NCBI RefSeq assembly: GCF_004025535.1
Contig: NZ_QJRG01000049.1
Coordinates: 259,517-323,516 of the forward strand
Source of the DNA: Pseudomonas alkylphenolica
GTDB taxonomy: Bacteria; Pseudomonadota; Gammaproteobacteria; Pseudomonadales; Pseudomonadaceae
Direction: 5' to 3'
Length of the DNA: 64,000 nucleotides
This document shows, piece by piece, positions 43,742-52,587 of the stretch. The translations under genes and the position numbers were made by a program. The first letter of the stretch is position 1, and every line of letters begins with the position of its first letter. The notes beneath the pieces are model-generated. The model searched no databases. It was not told the origin of the DNA and was given only the letters and a program-made list of their open reading frames with translations.

Positions 43742-45456
43742 CGATGGGGTTCCTGATGCTGTTGCTGTTCGTACCAGAATTTACGCCGAAGCAGCTCTGC
43801 CGGGTTATCCGGAATCTGCCGCAGCCATTGCTCCAGGGCCTGGCGCTGCTCCGCATCCAGGGTGCTGCCTTGCGGGCGCTGGGGCGGTCGGGTGGTTTCA
43901 TCATCATCGCCGTTGCCGGCCAGCTGTTGCGCCTGCTCGCTCGAGGTGTTTTCGTCCCTGTTGGCGTCGCTGGGTTGCTGGGCCGATTGCTCGCGGGTTT
44001 CTCCCTCGGCACTCTGGGCGCTGCTGTTGGCGTCGGGCTGGGCGTTGCTGTCGCTCTGCGGGTTGTCCTTGGGCGGTTGCTCGGCCTGCTCGGCCTGACG
44101 CTGTTGCAGCACCTGTTCGACCAAGGCCTTGTTGGCCAAGGCTACCTGTAATTCGGGTTGCAGTTCCAGGGCCTGCTCATAGGCATCAATCGCAGCTTCA
44201 AGTTCCCCGCTGCGTGCCAGGGCGTTGCCACGATTGTAGTGATCGGCAGCGCTGCTGCCTTGGGCAAACAGGCGTGCGGCACCGTCGTAGTCACCGGCCT
44301 GATACAGCGCCACACCTTTCCATTGGCGGTTCTGGAAGTGCTCGGCAGCCTGGTCCGGGCGCTGTTGCTCGAGCAGGCGCTGGCCTTGCTGGTCGGGGCG
44401 TAGCCACAGGTCGTTGAACTCGAAGGCGTACACCGGTTGCGGCAGCGCCAGCAACAGCGGCAAGCAGAACAGCCAGCCGCGGCGGCCGGCACAGGCTGCC
44501 AATAGCAGCAGGGGCAATAGCAGCCAGTAGCCCTGGTCTGCCCAGCTGTCCAGTTGCAGTGCCTGGCCGTCTTCACGCAGGCTTTTGGGGTTGTCGAACA
44601 GGCGCAGGCCGCGCAGGTCGAGGTCGTCGATGCGGGCATTGCGGTAGCGGCCACCGGTGCTGCTGATAAATGCCTTGAGGCTCGCGCTGTCCAGGCGCGG
44701 CATGAGGATGCCGCCCTGGTCGTCCTTGAGAAACTCGCCATTGGCCTGCTTGACCGGGGCACCTTCGGCAGAACCGACGCCCAGCATCAACAAACCGGGA
44801 CCCTGGCGACCGAGCGCCTGCTTGATACCTTCGCGCTCCTGAGGGCTCAGGGACGAGCCGATCAGCAGCAGGCGACCTTGGCCGAGGCCCGCCTGGGCCA
44901 ACAAAGCCAGCCCTTTGCGGACGGCAAGGTCGGCGCGCTGGCCGGCCTGGGGCATGATCGACGGAGTGAGGGCCTCAAGCAGGTTGCGGCTGGTCGCCAG
45001 GTCGTCTGACAGCGGTACCAGGGTGTGGGCACTGCCGGCATAGACGATGATTGCCGTCTGACTGTCGCGGCGATGCTCGAGCAGGTCGAGCACCTTGCGC
45101 CGCGCTTGCTCCAGGCGCGTAGGCGCGGCATCTTCGGCGAGCATCTGTGGGGTCAGTTCGAGCAGGATCACCAGCGGGTCGGCCGGACGCTGGCGGGTTT
45201 CTTCCAGGCGCTGCCAGCTAGGGCCAACTAGGGCCAGTACGGTCAGCAGCCAGGCCAGGCCGAGGGCAATCCACGGCAGTTTACTGTCGCGGCCGTTGCC
45301 GCCACCCAACAGCACAGCATGGAAACTGGGGGGCAGGATCATCTGCCAGCGCCCGGCGCGTTTTTGCCGGTGCCAGAGTTTCCACAGCAGCCAGGCGAGC
45401 AGCGGCAGCACAATCAGCCAGGCCGGGCGCAACCATTGCGGCCACAGGGCAATCAT
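43738..45456 (-). CDS. BatB/BatC-like VWA-TPR membrane protein with degenerate MIDAS
   Basis: A 572-residue protein that looks like a fusion of BatB and BatC: two N-terminal membrane helices (about 11-28 and 61-79), a von Willebrand A domain (about 92-285), a third membrane region (about 305-345), then TPR repeats (NRGNALARSGELEAAIDAYEQAL) and a Gln/Glu/Asn-rich tail. In the VWA domain the metal-ion site D-x-S-x-S is replaced by E100-L-T-P-Q104, so it probably does not bind metal in the standard way. Overlaps both neighbours by 4 bp. Confidence 0.85.
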   Translation of the reverse strand: MIALWPQWLRPAWLIVLPLLAWLLWKLWHRQKRAGRWQMILPPSFHAVLLGGGNGRDSKLPWIALGLAWLLTVLALVGPSWQRLEETRQRPADPLVILLELTPQMLAEDAAPTRLEQARRKVLDLLEHRRDSQTAIIVYAGSAHTLVPLSDDLATSRNLLEALTPSIMPQAGQRADLAVRKGLALLAQAGLGQGRLLLIGSSLSPQEREGIKQALGRQGPGLLMLGVGSAEGAPVKQANGEFLKDDQGGILMPRLDSASLKAFISSTGGRYRNARIDDLDLRGLRLFDNPKSLREDGQALQLDSWADQGYWLLLPLLLLAACAGRRGWLFCLPLLLALPQPVYAFEFNDLWLRPDQQGQRLLEQQRPDQAAEHFQNRQWKGVALYQAGDYDGAARLFAQGSSAADHYNRGNALARSGELEAAIDAYEQALELQPELQVALANKALVEQVLQQRQAEQAEQPPKDNPQSDSNAQPDANSSAQSAEGETREQSAQQPSDANRDENTSSEQAQQLAGNGDDDETTRPPQRPQGSTLDAEQRQALEQWLRQIPDNPAELLRRKFWYEQQQHQEPHR

Positions 45457-46529
45457 CGGCGTCTCCTCAGGCGCAGGCGTTTGAGCCGCTCACGCCACTG
45501 CCAGTGCGGTGCCAGGAAGTGCGGCCTGCGCAGCAGGCGTTGCAGGGGATTGTCCGGCCATTGCTCGCGCGCCACCAGCAGCAAGCTGAGCAGCAAGGCC
45601 AATGCCAGCGGCCAGCTGTACAAGGCCTGGGCCGAGCGTGCCTGGGTCGGTTGCTGAGCCACCGGCTCCAGGCGGTCGAGCGCCTCGTCGATGGCCTGGA
45701 GTTCTTCGCCATCACGGGCGCGGAAATAACTGCCACCGGTCTGTTCGGCAATTTCCTTGAGCGAGGCTTCATCCAGGTCCAGACTCGGGTTGATGCCGAG
45801 CAGGCCGGCAGTACCGGATTCCTGCGGGTCGGCACCGATGCCGATGGTGTAGATGCGCACGTTTTCCTGGGCTGCCAGACGGGCCGCAGTCAGTGGATGG
45901 ATCTGGCCGCCATTGTTGGCGCCATCGGTGACCAGTACCAGCACCCGGCTCTGTGCCGGACGCTGGCGCAGGCGTTTGAGCGCAAGGCCGATTGCATCGC
46001 CGATGGCGGTGTTCTTGCCGGCGATACCAACCTGTGCTTCGTCGAGAAAGGTGCGCACCGTGCGCCGGTCAAAGGTCAGTGGCGCCTGCAGATAGGCCTG
46101 GCTGCCAAACAGGATCAAGCCGACACGGTCGCCCTGGCGAGCCTCGAGAAAGTCGCCAAGCAGCGCCTTGACCAGGGTCAGGCGGCTGACCTCTTCGCCT
46201 TGCCACTGCATATCGGGAAAGTCCATGGAGCCGGAGACATCCACGGCTACCAACAGGTCGCGGCCGCTGGCCGAAACCGGCAGCGGCTCACCCAGCCACT
46301 GCGGGCGGGCAGCGGCGCACAGCAACAGCAGCCAGACCAGCACAAAGGGCGCCTGTTGGCGCCAGGTGGGGAGGTTCAGGCGGGCACGGCGCCCAGCCAG
46401 GCCTTCCAGCTCGTTGAGGAAGCTGACTTTGAGCACCGGCTCGCCGCTGTCGGCAGCCGGTAGCAGCAGCCGCGCGAGCCAGGGCAGCGGCAGCAGCAGG
46501 AAAACCCACGGCCAGGCCAGTTCAAACAT
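45453..46529 (-). CDS. BatA-like VWA-domain membrane protein
   Basis: A 358-residue protein with two N-terminal membrane helices, a VWA domain with an intact MIDAS (DVSGSM followed by the downstream Thr/Asp in LVTDGANNGG), and a C-terminal membrane helix. ATG 46529 begins with MFELAWPWVFLLLPLPWLAR, the family N-terminus; the ATG 42 bp upstream lies within the DUF4381 gene. It overlaps the DUF4381 gene by 8 bp. Bat proteins are thought to work with MoxR ATPases in envelope stress resistance. Confidence 0.88.
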   Translation of the reverse strand: MFELAWPWVFLLLPLPWLARLLLPAADSGEPVLKVSFLNELEGLAGRRARLNLPTWRQQAPFVLVWLLLLCAAARPQWLGEPLPVSASGRDLLVAVDVSGSMDFPDMQWQGEEVSRLTLVKALLGDFLEARQGDRVGLILFGSQAYLQAPLTFDRRTVRTFLDEAQVGIAGKNTAIGDAIGLALKRLRQRPAQSRVLVLVTDGANNGGQIHPLTAARLAAQENVRIYTIGIGADPQESGTAGLLGINPSLDLDEASLKEIAEQTGGSYFRARDGEELQAIDEALDRLEPVAQQPTQARSAQALYSWPLALALLLSLLLVAREQWPDNPLQRLLRRPHFLAPHWQWRERLKRLRLRRRR

Positions 46530-47016
46530 GTTTGCGGATCCAGGTGTCGACCGCCTGATAGAGCCCGGCAATGGCTTTGTCGTCGAGCTTGCATTCAGGC
46601 TTGTAGGCGCCTTCGACCAGCACCATCCAGCGGGTCAGGCCGGCAGCCGGGCATCGGTTGTCGAGAAACGCCAGCCACTGGCGGCCGTTGAGTGTATGGC
46701 TGTGACTGCCGGGATAATGATTGCGGCACAGGCGTTTGAGCAGGGCGTTGATCTGCTGCAACCAGGCGCCGGCCGGTTCACCATTATACGGCTTGGGCAG
46801 GCGTGCCAATTCAGCCAGGGCTTCGACGCGAATCGGGTCCAGCGGCAGTTCGGCACGCACAATCGGCTTTTTCCCGGGCCGCCAGTGGCGCAGGCGCCAC
46901 GCGCCCCAGCCTAGTAGCGGCAACAATGCCAGGAGCAGCCACCAGCCAGGTGCCAGTGGCCACCAGCCGATGGCCGGCGGGGTGATCAATGGCTGCAGTT
47001 GTTCCAGTTCGTTCAC
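46522..47016 (-). CDS. DUF4381 membrane protein
   Basis: A 164-residue protein with one membrane helix (about 22-42) preceded by a short Pro-rich periplasmic N-terminus, then a cytosolic helical domain (about 55-164) with WLQQINALLKRLCR and GRQWLAFLD. This is the standard DUF4381 partner between DUF58 and BatA in moxR clusters; no activity is known. Overlaps neighbours by 4 and 8 bp. Confidence 0.8.
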   Translation of the reverse strand: MNELEQLQPLITPPAIGWWPLAPGWWLLLALLPLLGWGAWRLRHWRPGKKPIVRAELPLDPIRVEALAELARLPKPYNGEPAGAWLQQINALLKRLCRNHYPGSHSHTLNGRQWLAFLDNRCPAAGLTRWMVLVEGAYKPECKLDDKAIAGLYQAVDTWIRKHV

Positions 47017-47957
47017 GGGGCTTTCCCCGGTCGTTGCGCATTGAGGTATTCGCGCAGTTGCTCGATCATTTCGCTTTGGGTGCTTAGCGGCATCAGCACC
47101 ACCCGCAGTTTTTGCGCCAGCATCTCCCAGCGCTCGATGCGTGCCTCGCTCTGGTGACGGTAGCTGCGGCGCAGGGTGGGGTCGAGAGTATCAAGCTCAA
47201 GCTGTGCGCCGTGCTGGGCAAAACGCAGCAGGCCGGCCGCGGGCAGGGCATGGTCAAGCGGGTCGGACAGCGGCAGCAACAGCAGGTCGCAGTGCCTGGA
47301 CAGCAGGCTCAGTTGCTGTTCCACCGCCGGCGTCAGGGCGCGCTCGTCGCAGATGATGATGGCCAGGCTGCCCGGGCGTAGCACCTCACGGGCGCGGCGC
47401 AGGGCCAGGCCGAGGCTGTCGGCCTGGGGCTGGGCTTCGGTGTGCAGCGACTGGTTGACCCTGGCCAGACGGTTGAGCAGCTGCAACAGGCTTTGCTTGC
47501 TGCGCCGTGGTTTGATTTCGTAGTGCTCGTTGTCGCCGAACACCAAGCCGCCGATACGGTCGTTATGGCCCAGCGCGGCCCAGCCGATCAATGCGGCTGC
47601 CTGGGCGGCGAGCACCGACTTGAACATCAGTCCTGAGCCAAAGAACAGGCGCTGACTCTGTTCGACCAGGATGAAAATCGGCCGCTCGCGCTCCTCATGG
47701 AAGAGTTTGGTATGCGGCTCCTGGGTACGTGCTGTTACTCGCCAGTCGATGTTGCGAACGTCGTCGCCGGCCTGGTAGACCCGTACCTGATCGAAGTCGA
47801 CCCCGCGCCCACGCAGTTTCGAGTGATGCAGGCCCACCAGCGGGCTGCGCTGGCCGGGACGCGAAAACAATTGCACTTCGCGGACGCGATGACGCATTTC
47901 GATCAGCTCGGCGAGGCTGATGCGAATGCCGGGTGCGGCCAGCAGTTGCTCGGGCAT
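47013..47957 (-). CDS. DUF58 family protein
   Basis: A 314-residue soluble protein with a VWA-like fold. The DUF58 signature is present: DVRNIDWRVTARTQEPHTKLF and the strand RPIFILVEQSQRLFFG. DUF58 proteins are regular partners of MoxR AAA+ ATPases. It starts 4 bp after moxR and overlaps DUF4381 by 4 bp. Confidence 0.88.
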   Translation of the reverse strand: MPEQLLAAPGIRISLAELIEMRHRVREVQLFSRPGQRSPLVGLHHSKLRGRGVDFDQVRVYQAGDDVRNIDWRVTARTQEPHTKLFHEERERPIFILVEQSQRLFFGSGLMFKSVLAAQAAALIGWAALGHNDRIGGLVFGDNEHYEIKPRRSKQSLLQLLNRLARVNQSLHTEAQPQADSLGLALRRAREVLRPGSLAIIICDERALTPAVEQQLSLLSRHCDLLLLPLSDPLDHALPAAGLLRFAQHGAQLELDTLDPTLRRSYRHQSEARIERWEMLAQKLRVVLMPLSTQSEMIEQLREYLNAQRPGKAP

Positions 47958-47961
47958 GGCG

Positions 47962-48921
47962 TCAGGCGACAGCGACGACGTCGAGGATGCGCTGAATCAC
48001 CCGGTCCTGATCGATCCCGGCGGCCTCGGCCTCGAAGGAAAGAATGATGCGGTGGCGCAGCACGTCAAACAGCACCGCCTGGATGTCTTCCGGGCTGACG
48101 AAGTCGCGTCCGGCCAGCCAGGCATGGGCCCGTGCGCAGCGGTCCAGGGCGATGGAGCCGCGCGGGCTGGCGCCATAGGCGATCCAGTCGGCCAGCTCCA
48201 GGTCGAACTTGGCCGGGGTACGGGTGGCCATGACCAGCTGGACCAGGTACTCCTCTACCGCATCGGCCATGTACAGGCCGAGGATTTCCTTGCGCGCGGC
48301 AAAGATCGCCTGCTGACTCACCCGGCGTTCGGGCTTGGCTTCGCCATTGAGTGCTTCGCCACGGGCCTGCTGGAGAATACGCCGTTCTACCGACGCGTCC
48401 GGGAAGCCGATTTTCACGTGCATGAGAAAACGGTCGAGCTGGGCTTCAGGCAGCGGGTAGGTGCCTTCCTGCTCGATCGGGTTTTGTGTGGCCATCACCA
48501 GGAACAACGGCGACAGCTCGTAGGTGCTGCGCCCGACGCTGACCTGGCGCTCGGCCATGGCTTCAAGCAGGGCCGACTGGACCTTGGCCGGTGCCCGGTT
48601 GATTTCGTCGGCCAACACCAGGTTGTGGAAGATCGGCCCCTGCTGGAACACGAAGCTGCCGGTTTCCGGGCGGTAGATCTCGGTACCGGTGATATCGGCC
48701 GGGAGCAGGTCGGGAGTGAACTGGATGCGATGGAACTCGGCTTCGACACCTTCGGCCAGTTCCTTGATGGCCTTGGTTTTGGCCAGCCCGGGCGCGCCTT
48801 CGACGAGCATGTGGCCGTCGGCCAGGAGCACGATGAGCAGGCGCTCGACGAGTTTTTCCTGGCCAAGGATCTGGGTGGAAAGAAAGGTGCGCAGCGCGAT
48901 CAGCGCCTCACGGTGTTCCAT
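47962..48921 (-). CDS. MoxR-family AAA+ ATPase
   Basis: A 319-residue AAA+ ATPase thought to act as a chaperone for VWA-domain proteins. Walker A GAPGLAKT (about 38-45), Walker B NLVLADEINRAPAKVQSALLEAM (positions about 96-118; key D and E in LADE), sensor 1 in VMATQNPIEQEGTYPLPEAQ, and the C-terminal lid with the R-G-S-I segment. First gene of the reverse run that continues through Bat genes to sbcDC. A REPIN separates it from the neighbouring unit. Confidence 0.92.
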   Translation of the reverse strand: MEHREALIALRTFLSTQILGQEKLVERLLIVLLADGHMLVEGAPGLAKTKAIKELAEGVEAEFHRIQFTPDLLPADITGTEIYRPETGSFVFQQGPIFHNLVLADEINRAPAKVQSALLEAMAERQVSVGRSTYELSPLFLVMATQNPIEQEGTYPLPEAQLDRFLMHVKIGFPDASVERRILQQARGEALNGEAKPERRVSQQAIFAARKEILGLYMADAVEEYLVQLVMATRTPAKFDLELADWIAYGASPRGSIALDRCARAHAWLAGRDFVSPEDIQAVLFDVLRHRIILSFEAEAAGIDQDRVIQRILDVVAVA

Positions 48922-49057
48922 CGATGAAGGTTCCTGGACTTAGGCCAGGGCGTGCGGCGTAAAAGCGCCCGGGCAGGGGATGACACTTTAATCTATCCGG
49001 GGCCCTGGCGACTAACGGCGGCGTGTAATTTTGTGCGAATACCCGGCGTACCCGGCC

Positions 49058-49164
49058 CGTAGGAGCGGATTCACCGGGACGCCGGACCGCCGCGATGGAC
49101 TGCATGGCAGTCCCTTCTTTGGGGCCGCTACGCGCCCCATCGCGGATAACTCCGCTCCTGCAGG
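49058..49164. repeat. REPIN between moxR and the MHS transporter gene
   Basis: Inverted REP arms (about 49058-49075 and 49139-49164) around a roughly 63-bp centre that can form further hairpins (GGGGCCGCTACGCGCCCC at 49121-49138). It ends 3 bp before the stop codon of the transporter gene. Confidence 0.8.
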
Positions 49165-49167
49165 CTG

Positions 49168-50496
49168 TCAGTTCTTGAAGCTGGAGTGCTTGCGGCCCTG
49201 GTCACACAGGGCAAACACCACCACCAGCACTGCCGCTACCGCGAGGATGACCGCCACACCGTCGGTGGAGTGGGTGGCGGAGCTTGCAACCAGCGCCAGG
49301 CCGCCCAGCGGCGCCAGGCCACCGGCCACGGCAGTGCCGATCTCGCGGCCGGTACCGAAGCCCGAAGAGCGAGTCTGGGTCGGGAACTGCCGGCTGAGGA
49401 ACGAACCCTGCGGGGCAAACATCATTGGCGCCAGGAGGCCGGTACCAATCGCGATGGCCAGGTAGATCATCATCGGCTCGCCGGTGTTGAGCAGTGCCAG
49501 GAACGGGTAGGCGAACAACACCGAAAAAATCCCGCCGAGCATCAGCACGGTCTTGCTGCTCCACTTGTCGCACAGCCAGCCGAAGAACGGCACGGCGATG
49601 ATCGCCACCAGGCTGGCAATGGTCACCGACAGCGACGTGACATGGGCTTCAACACCTTTGTACTGGGTCAGGTAGGCCAGCGAGAAGGTCTTGAAGATGT
49701 AGCTCAGGGCGTTGTAGCCGATCGCCACGAAGAACACCACCGCCAGGCCCTTGAGGTCGTTTTTGAACAGCAGCTTGAGCGGCGACACCTGGGCTTTGCT
49801 CGGTGCTTTGTCGAGTTCTTTGAAGTCCGGGGTTTCCGGAATGCTTCTGCGCACCCACAGGCCGACAGCGACCAGCACGATGCTGCAGATGAACGGGATG
49901 CGCCAGCCGCCAGAGAGCAGGAAGTCGTTGCCGTTCATGGTCAGCACGTACACGGTCAGCGACGACAGCAGCAGCCCCAGGTTCAGGCCCAGTGCCGGCC
50001 AGGCGCCCTGGCTGCCGCGCTTGCCTTCGCTGGCATGCTCGTAGGAAGTGACGGCAGCGGCCGAAAGTTCGGCACCAGCCCCGAGACCCTGGATGATACG
50101 CACGAGCACCAGGATGATCGGTGCCCAGATGCCGATGGAGGCGTAGCTGGGGATCAGGCCGATGACGGTGGTGCACACGCCCATCAGGCAGAAGGTGATG
50201 ACCAGTACCTGTTTGCGCCCGAAGCGGTCGCCCAGGTAGCCGAACAGGATGCCGCCGAAGGGGCGGGCGATGAAGCCGATGGCGAAGGTGGAGAACGCCA
50301 GCAGCGAGGCCACGGCCGGGTTGCTGGGGTCGAAGAACACCTTCGAGAAGACGATCGCCGCCATGGTGGCGTACAGGTAGAAGTCATACCACTCCAGCAT
50401 CGAGCCGAAGATGGTCGCAGCAGCAACCTTGCGCAGGCGCTTTTTAGTCTGTTCCGGGGTTTCTGTCGCGGCCACGGCCGCCTCATGTACCGACAT
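49168..50496 (-). CDS. MHS-type major facilitator transporter, likely for L-2-hydroxyglutarate or 2-oxoglutarate-like acids
   Basis: A 442-residue, 12-helix transporter of the metabolite:H+ symporter group, similar in layout to KgtP and ProP. Landmarks: FGSMLEWYDFYLYATMAA in TM1, RPFGGILFGYLGDRFGRK between TM2 and TM3, and VRIIQGLGAGAELSAAAVTSYEHA in TM4. ATG 50496 has AAGGA 9 nt upstream; the frame extends further but lacks family homology. It follows lhgO by 46 bp, so uptake of the oxidase substrate is the natural guess; the substrate is inferred from context only. Confidence 0.85.
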   Translation of the reverse strand: MSVHEAAVAATETPEQTKKRLRKVAAATIFGSMLEWYDFYLYATMAAIVFSKVFFDPSNPAVASLLAFSTFAIGFIARPFGGILFGYLGDRFGRKQVLVITFCLMGVCTTVIGLIPSYASIGIWAPIILVLVRIIQGLGAGAELSAAAVTSYEHASEGKRGSQGAWPALGLNLGLLLSSLTVYVLTMNGNDFLLSGGWRIPFICSIVLVAVGLWVRRSIPETPDFKELDKAPSKAQVSPLKLLFKNDLKGLAVVFFVAIGYNALSYIFKTFSLAYLTQYKGVEAHVTSLSVTIASLVAIIAVPFFGWLCDKWSSKTVLMLGGIFSVLFAYPFLALLNTGEPMMIYLAIAIGTGLLAPMMFAPQGSFLSRQFPTQTRSSGFGTGREIGTAVAGGLAPLGGLALVASSATHSTDGVAVILAVAAVLVVVFALCDQGRKHSSFKN

Positions 50497-50542
50497 CGGA
50501 GGTTTCCTTTTTGTCTTTGTAGTTATGGTATGCAGCAGCGTT

Positions 50543-51736
50543 TCAGCGTGTCTTGAAGATCCTGTCGGCAATCATCTGGCCAATCGGGATCGCCGAGGTG
50601 GCGGCCGGTGAAGGGGCGTTGCAGACATGCACCATGCGTGGCGTCTCGGCGAACAGGAAGTCGTGAACCAGGGTGCCGTCGCGCATCACCGCCTGTGCGC
50701 GGATGCCGGCTTCGTAGGGCAGCAAATCTTCGATATTCAGGGACGGGCAGTACTTGCGGCATTGTTCCAGGTAGCCGCCCTTGAACAGCGAGTTCTTCAT
50801 CTCGGTGGTGCCGGAGCCCAGGTTGGCCCAGATGGTTTTCCAGAACCCGGGGAAGCGCGCGTACTCGGCCACGTCGCGCCAGTTCACCGAGAATTTCTTG
50901 TAGTTTTCGCGGCCCAGGCCCAGCACGGCGTTCGGCCCTACGGTCACGCTGCCGTCGATCATTCGTGTCAGGTGCACGCCAAGAAACGGCAGTTCCGGAT
51001 CCGGGATCGGGTAGATCAGGTGGTTGACGATGTCATTCTTGCTGGCTGGCAGGCGGAAATACTCGCCGCGAAACGGGATGATCTGGTGATCGATCTTCAC
51101 CCCGGCAAGCGCCGCCAGGCGATCCGATTGCAGGCCGGCGCAGGCAACGAGCTGGCGAGCCTGCCAGACTTTGTCGTCACTGCTGATGGTGACGCAGTCG
51201 CCGCTCTCGACGATCGCGCGCACGGTGGTCGACAGCTGCAGCTCGCCACCGGCGGCCTGGATGACCCGGGCCATGGCCTGGCACACCTGTTTGTAATCGA
51301 CGATACCGGTGGCATCGAGGAACAGGCCGCCGAGGCCAACGATGTTCGGTTCACGGCGTTGCAGTTCTGTGGCATCGAGGCGCTCGACCTTCAGGCCGTT
51401 CTGCTGCGAACGCTCGTACAGCGCATGCATGCGCTGGACTTCCAGCGGTGTGGAGGCTACCAGCAACTTGCCGCAGACATCGAACTTGATCTTGTGCTCG
51501 GTGCAGAACGCCTTGGTGGCTTCGGCGCCGCGTTTGCACAGGTCGGCCTTGAGACTGCCCGGGGCGTAATAGATGCCCGCATGGATAACGCCACTGTTGT
51601 GCCCGGTCTGATGCCGGGCCAGGCTCGCTTCCTTTTCCAGGATCAGCAGCGAGGCACCGGGCTGGCGCTCCAGTAGCGCCATGGCGGTGGCGAGGCCGAC
51701 GATGCCGCCGCCGATGATGCAGTAGTCGTAAATCAT
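50543..51736 (-). CDS. lhgO: L-2-hydroxyglutarate oxidase LhgO
   Basis: FAD enzyme that oxidises L-2-hydroxyglutarate to 2-oxoglutarate, passing electrons to the quinone pool. 397 residues of the DAO superfamily: dinucleotide motif GGGIVGLA (9-16), the E-K-E segment binding FAD ribose, ARHQTGHNSGVIHAGIYY characteristic of L2HGDH/LhgO, and the C-terminal APSPAATSAIPIG. In E. coli and some Pseudomonas lhgO follows csiD (glutarate hydroxylase); csiD is absent here. It has its own promoter with an operator (see 51776-51804). Confidence 0.9.
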   Translation of the reverse strand: MIYDYCIIGGGIVGLATAMALLERQPGASLLILEKEASLARHQTGHNSGVIHAGIYYAPGSLKADLCKRGAEATKAFCTEHKIKFDVCGKLLVASTPLEVQRMHALYERSQQNGLKVERLDATELQRREPNIVGLGGLFLDATGIVDYKQVCQAMARVIQAAGGELQLSTTVRAIVESGDCVTISSDDKVWQARQLVACAGLQSDRLAALAGVKIDHQIIPFRGEYFRLPASKNDIVNHLIYPIPDPELPFLGVHLTRMIDGSVTVGPNAVLGLGRENYKKFSVNWRDVAEYARFPGFWKTIWANLGSGTTEMKNSLFKGGYLEQCRKYCPSLNIEDLLPYEAGIRAQAVMRDGTLVHDFLFAETPRMVHVCNAPSPAATSAIPIGQMIADRIFKTR

Positions 51737-51775
51737 GCAGGTGTCACCTTGGGTTGTTCTTGTCAGAGAGTCTGC

Positions 51776-51804
51776 TTATCAGGTTGTCAGACTAAGTAGG
51801 TCAA
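51776..51804 (-). promoter_or_regulatory. Promoter of lhgO-transporter operon with embedded operator
   Basis: On the minus strand: TTGACC (51804-51799), exact 17-bp spacer, TGATAA (51781-51776); the ATG is 39 bp on. The spacer holds the near-palindrome TTGTCAGACTA (+ strand 51784-51794), which is also found, as a perfect palindrome, in the promoter of the adjacent GntR gene. Confidence 0.7.
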
Positions 51805-51831
51805 ACAAAAGGGCGCTTTCTACCAGCGCCC
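51801..51831 (-). terminator. Terminator of the GntR regulator gene
   Basis: Perfect 7-bp stem (GGGCGCT / AGCGCCC) with a 7-nt loop; read on the minus strand it is followed by TTTTGTTTG. It lies 24 bp after the regulator stop and overlaps the -35 box of lhgO. Confidence 0.8.
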
Positions 51832-51854
51832 GCTAATACGTGCATATCAAGGGT

Positions 51855-52565
51855 TCAATCGATGCTTGGCAGTTCCAGTTTCAGGCGCTTGGCCGATGCG
51901 CGCAGGTGCGCCTCGGCGCAGGCCGCAGCAGCGTGGCGATCGCCATCGGCGATGGCCTGGTACAGCGCCTGGTGCTCGCGGTTGGCATCCGCCGAGCCAC
52001 CCACCGAGTGCGCGGCGGAGTTTTCCCAGGCGGTTTTGCGCGCAGCGGCCAGTTGACCACGAAGGAAGTCGTGAAAGGCCACGAAATAATCGTTCTTGCT
52101 GGCGTCGGCGATGGCGCGGTGGAACTCGACATCGGCGGCCGCCGCTGCAGCAAAGTCACTGCGCTTGTCGAGCATCTCCTGCAGGGCCTTGTTCATCCGC
52201 GCCAGGTCCGCGGCATCGCGGCGCTGGGCGGCCACCGAGGCAGCCTGGGTTTCGATCCACAGGCGCACTTCAAACATCTGCACCAGGTCCGGGCGTCGGC
52301 CCTGGCCCTGGGGAAAGCGAAACACCGTGCCGGTCGGGGTCTGGGAAATGTACGAACCCAGACCGCGGCGGGCAATCAATACCCCGTCGGCCTTGAGCTG
52401 GGCCACTGCCTCGCGCACCACCGAACGGCTGACATTCAGCTGTTCGGCCAGTTGCTGTTCAGTGGGCAGGCGCGATTCGGCCGCCAGGCGTCCGGAATCG
52501 ATCTCTGCACGGATGGCGCCGACGACGCGTTCGACCAGCGTGTCGGGGCGCTGAAGCTCAAGCAT
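51855..52565 (-). CDS. lhgR: GntR/FadR-type regulator of the L-2-hydroxyglutarate operon
   Basis: A 236-residue GntR regulator with an N-terminal winged helix (about 8-75; SRLPTEQQLAEQLNVSRSVV, then DGVLIARRGLGSYIS) and a C-terminal FCD ligand-binding domain (about 85-225) with the metal-site pattern D-x3-H (DVEFHRAIA) and later His residues. ATG 52565 is preferred over TTG 52598, because the operator overlaps that region. It is upstream of lhgO in the same orientation; I recall an L-2-hydroxyglutarate-responsive repressor LhgR described in P. putida in this position. The symbol is an inference from context. Confidence 0.8.
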   Translation of the reverse strand: MLELQRPDTLVERVVGAIRAEIDSGRLAAESRLPTEQQLAEQLNVSRSVVREAVAQLKADGVLIARRGLGSYISQTPTGTVFRFPQGQGRRPDLVQMFEVRLWIETQAASVAAQRRDAADLARMNKALQEMLDKRSDFAAAAAADVEFHRAIADASKNDYFVAFHDFLRGQLAAARKTAWENSAAHSVGGSADANREHQALYQAIADGDRHAAAACAEAHLRASAKRLKLELPSID

Positions 52566-52587
52566 GGGGTATTGCTCATTGGTCAGG

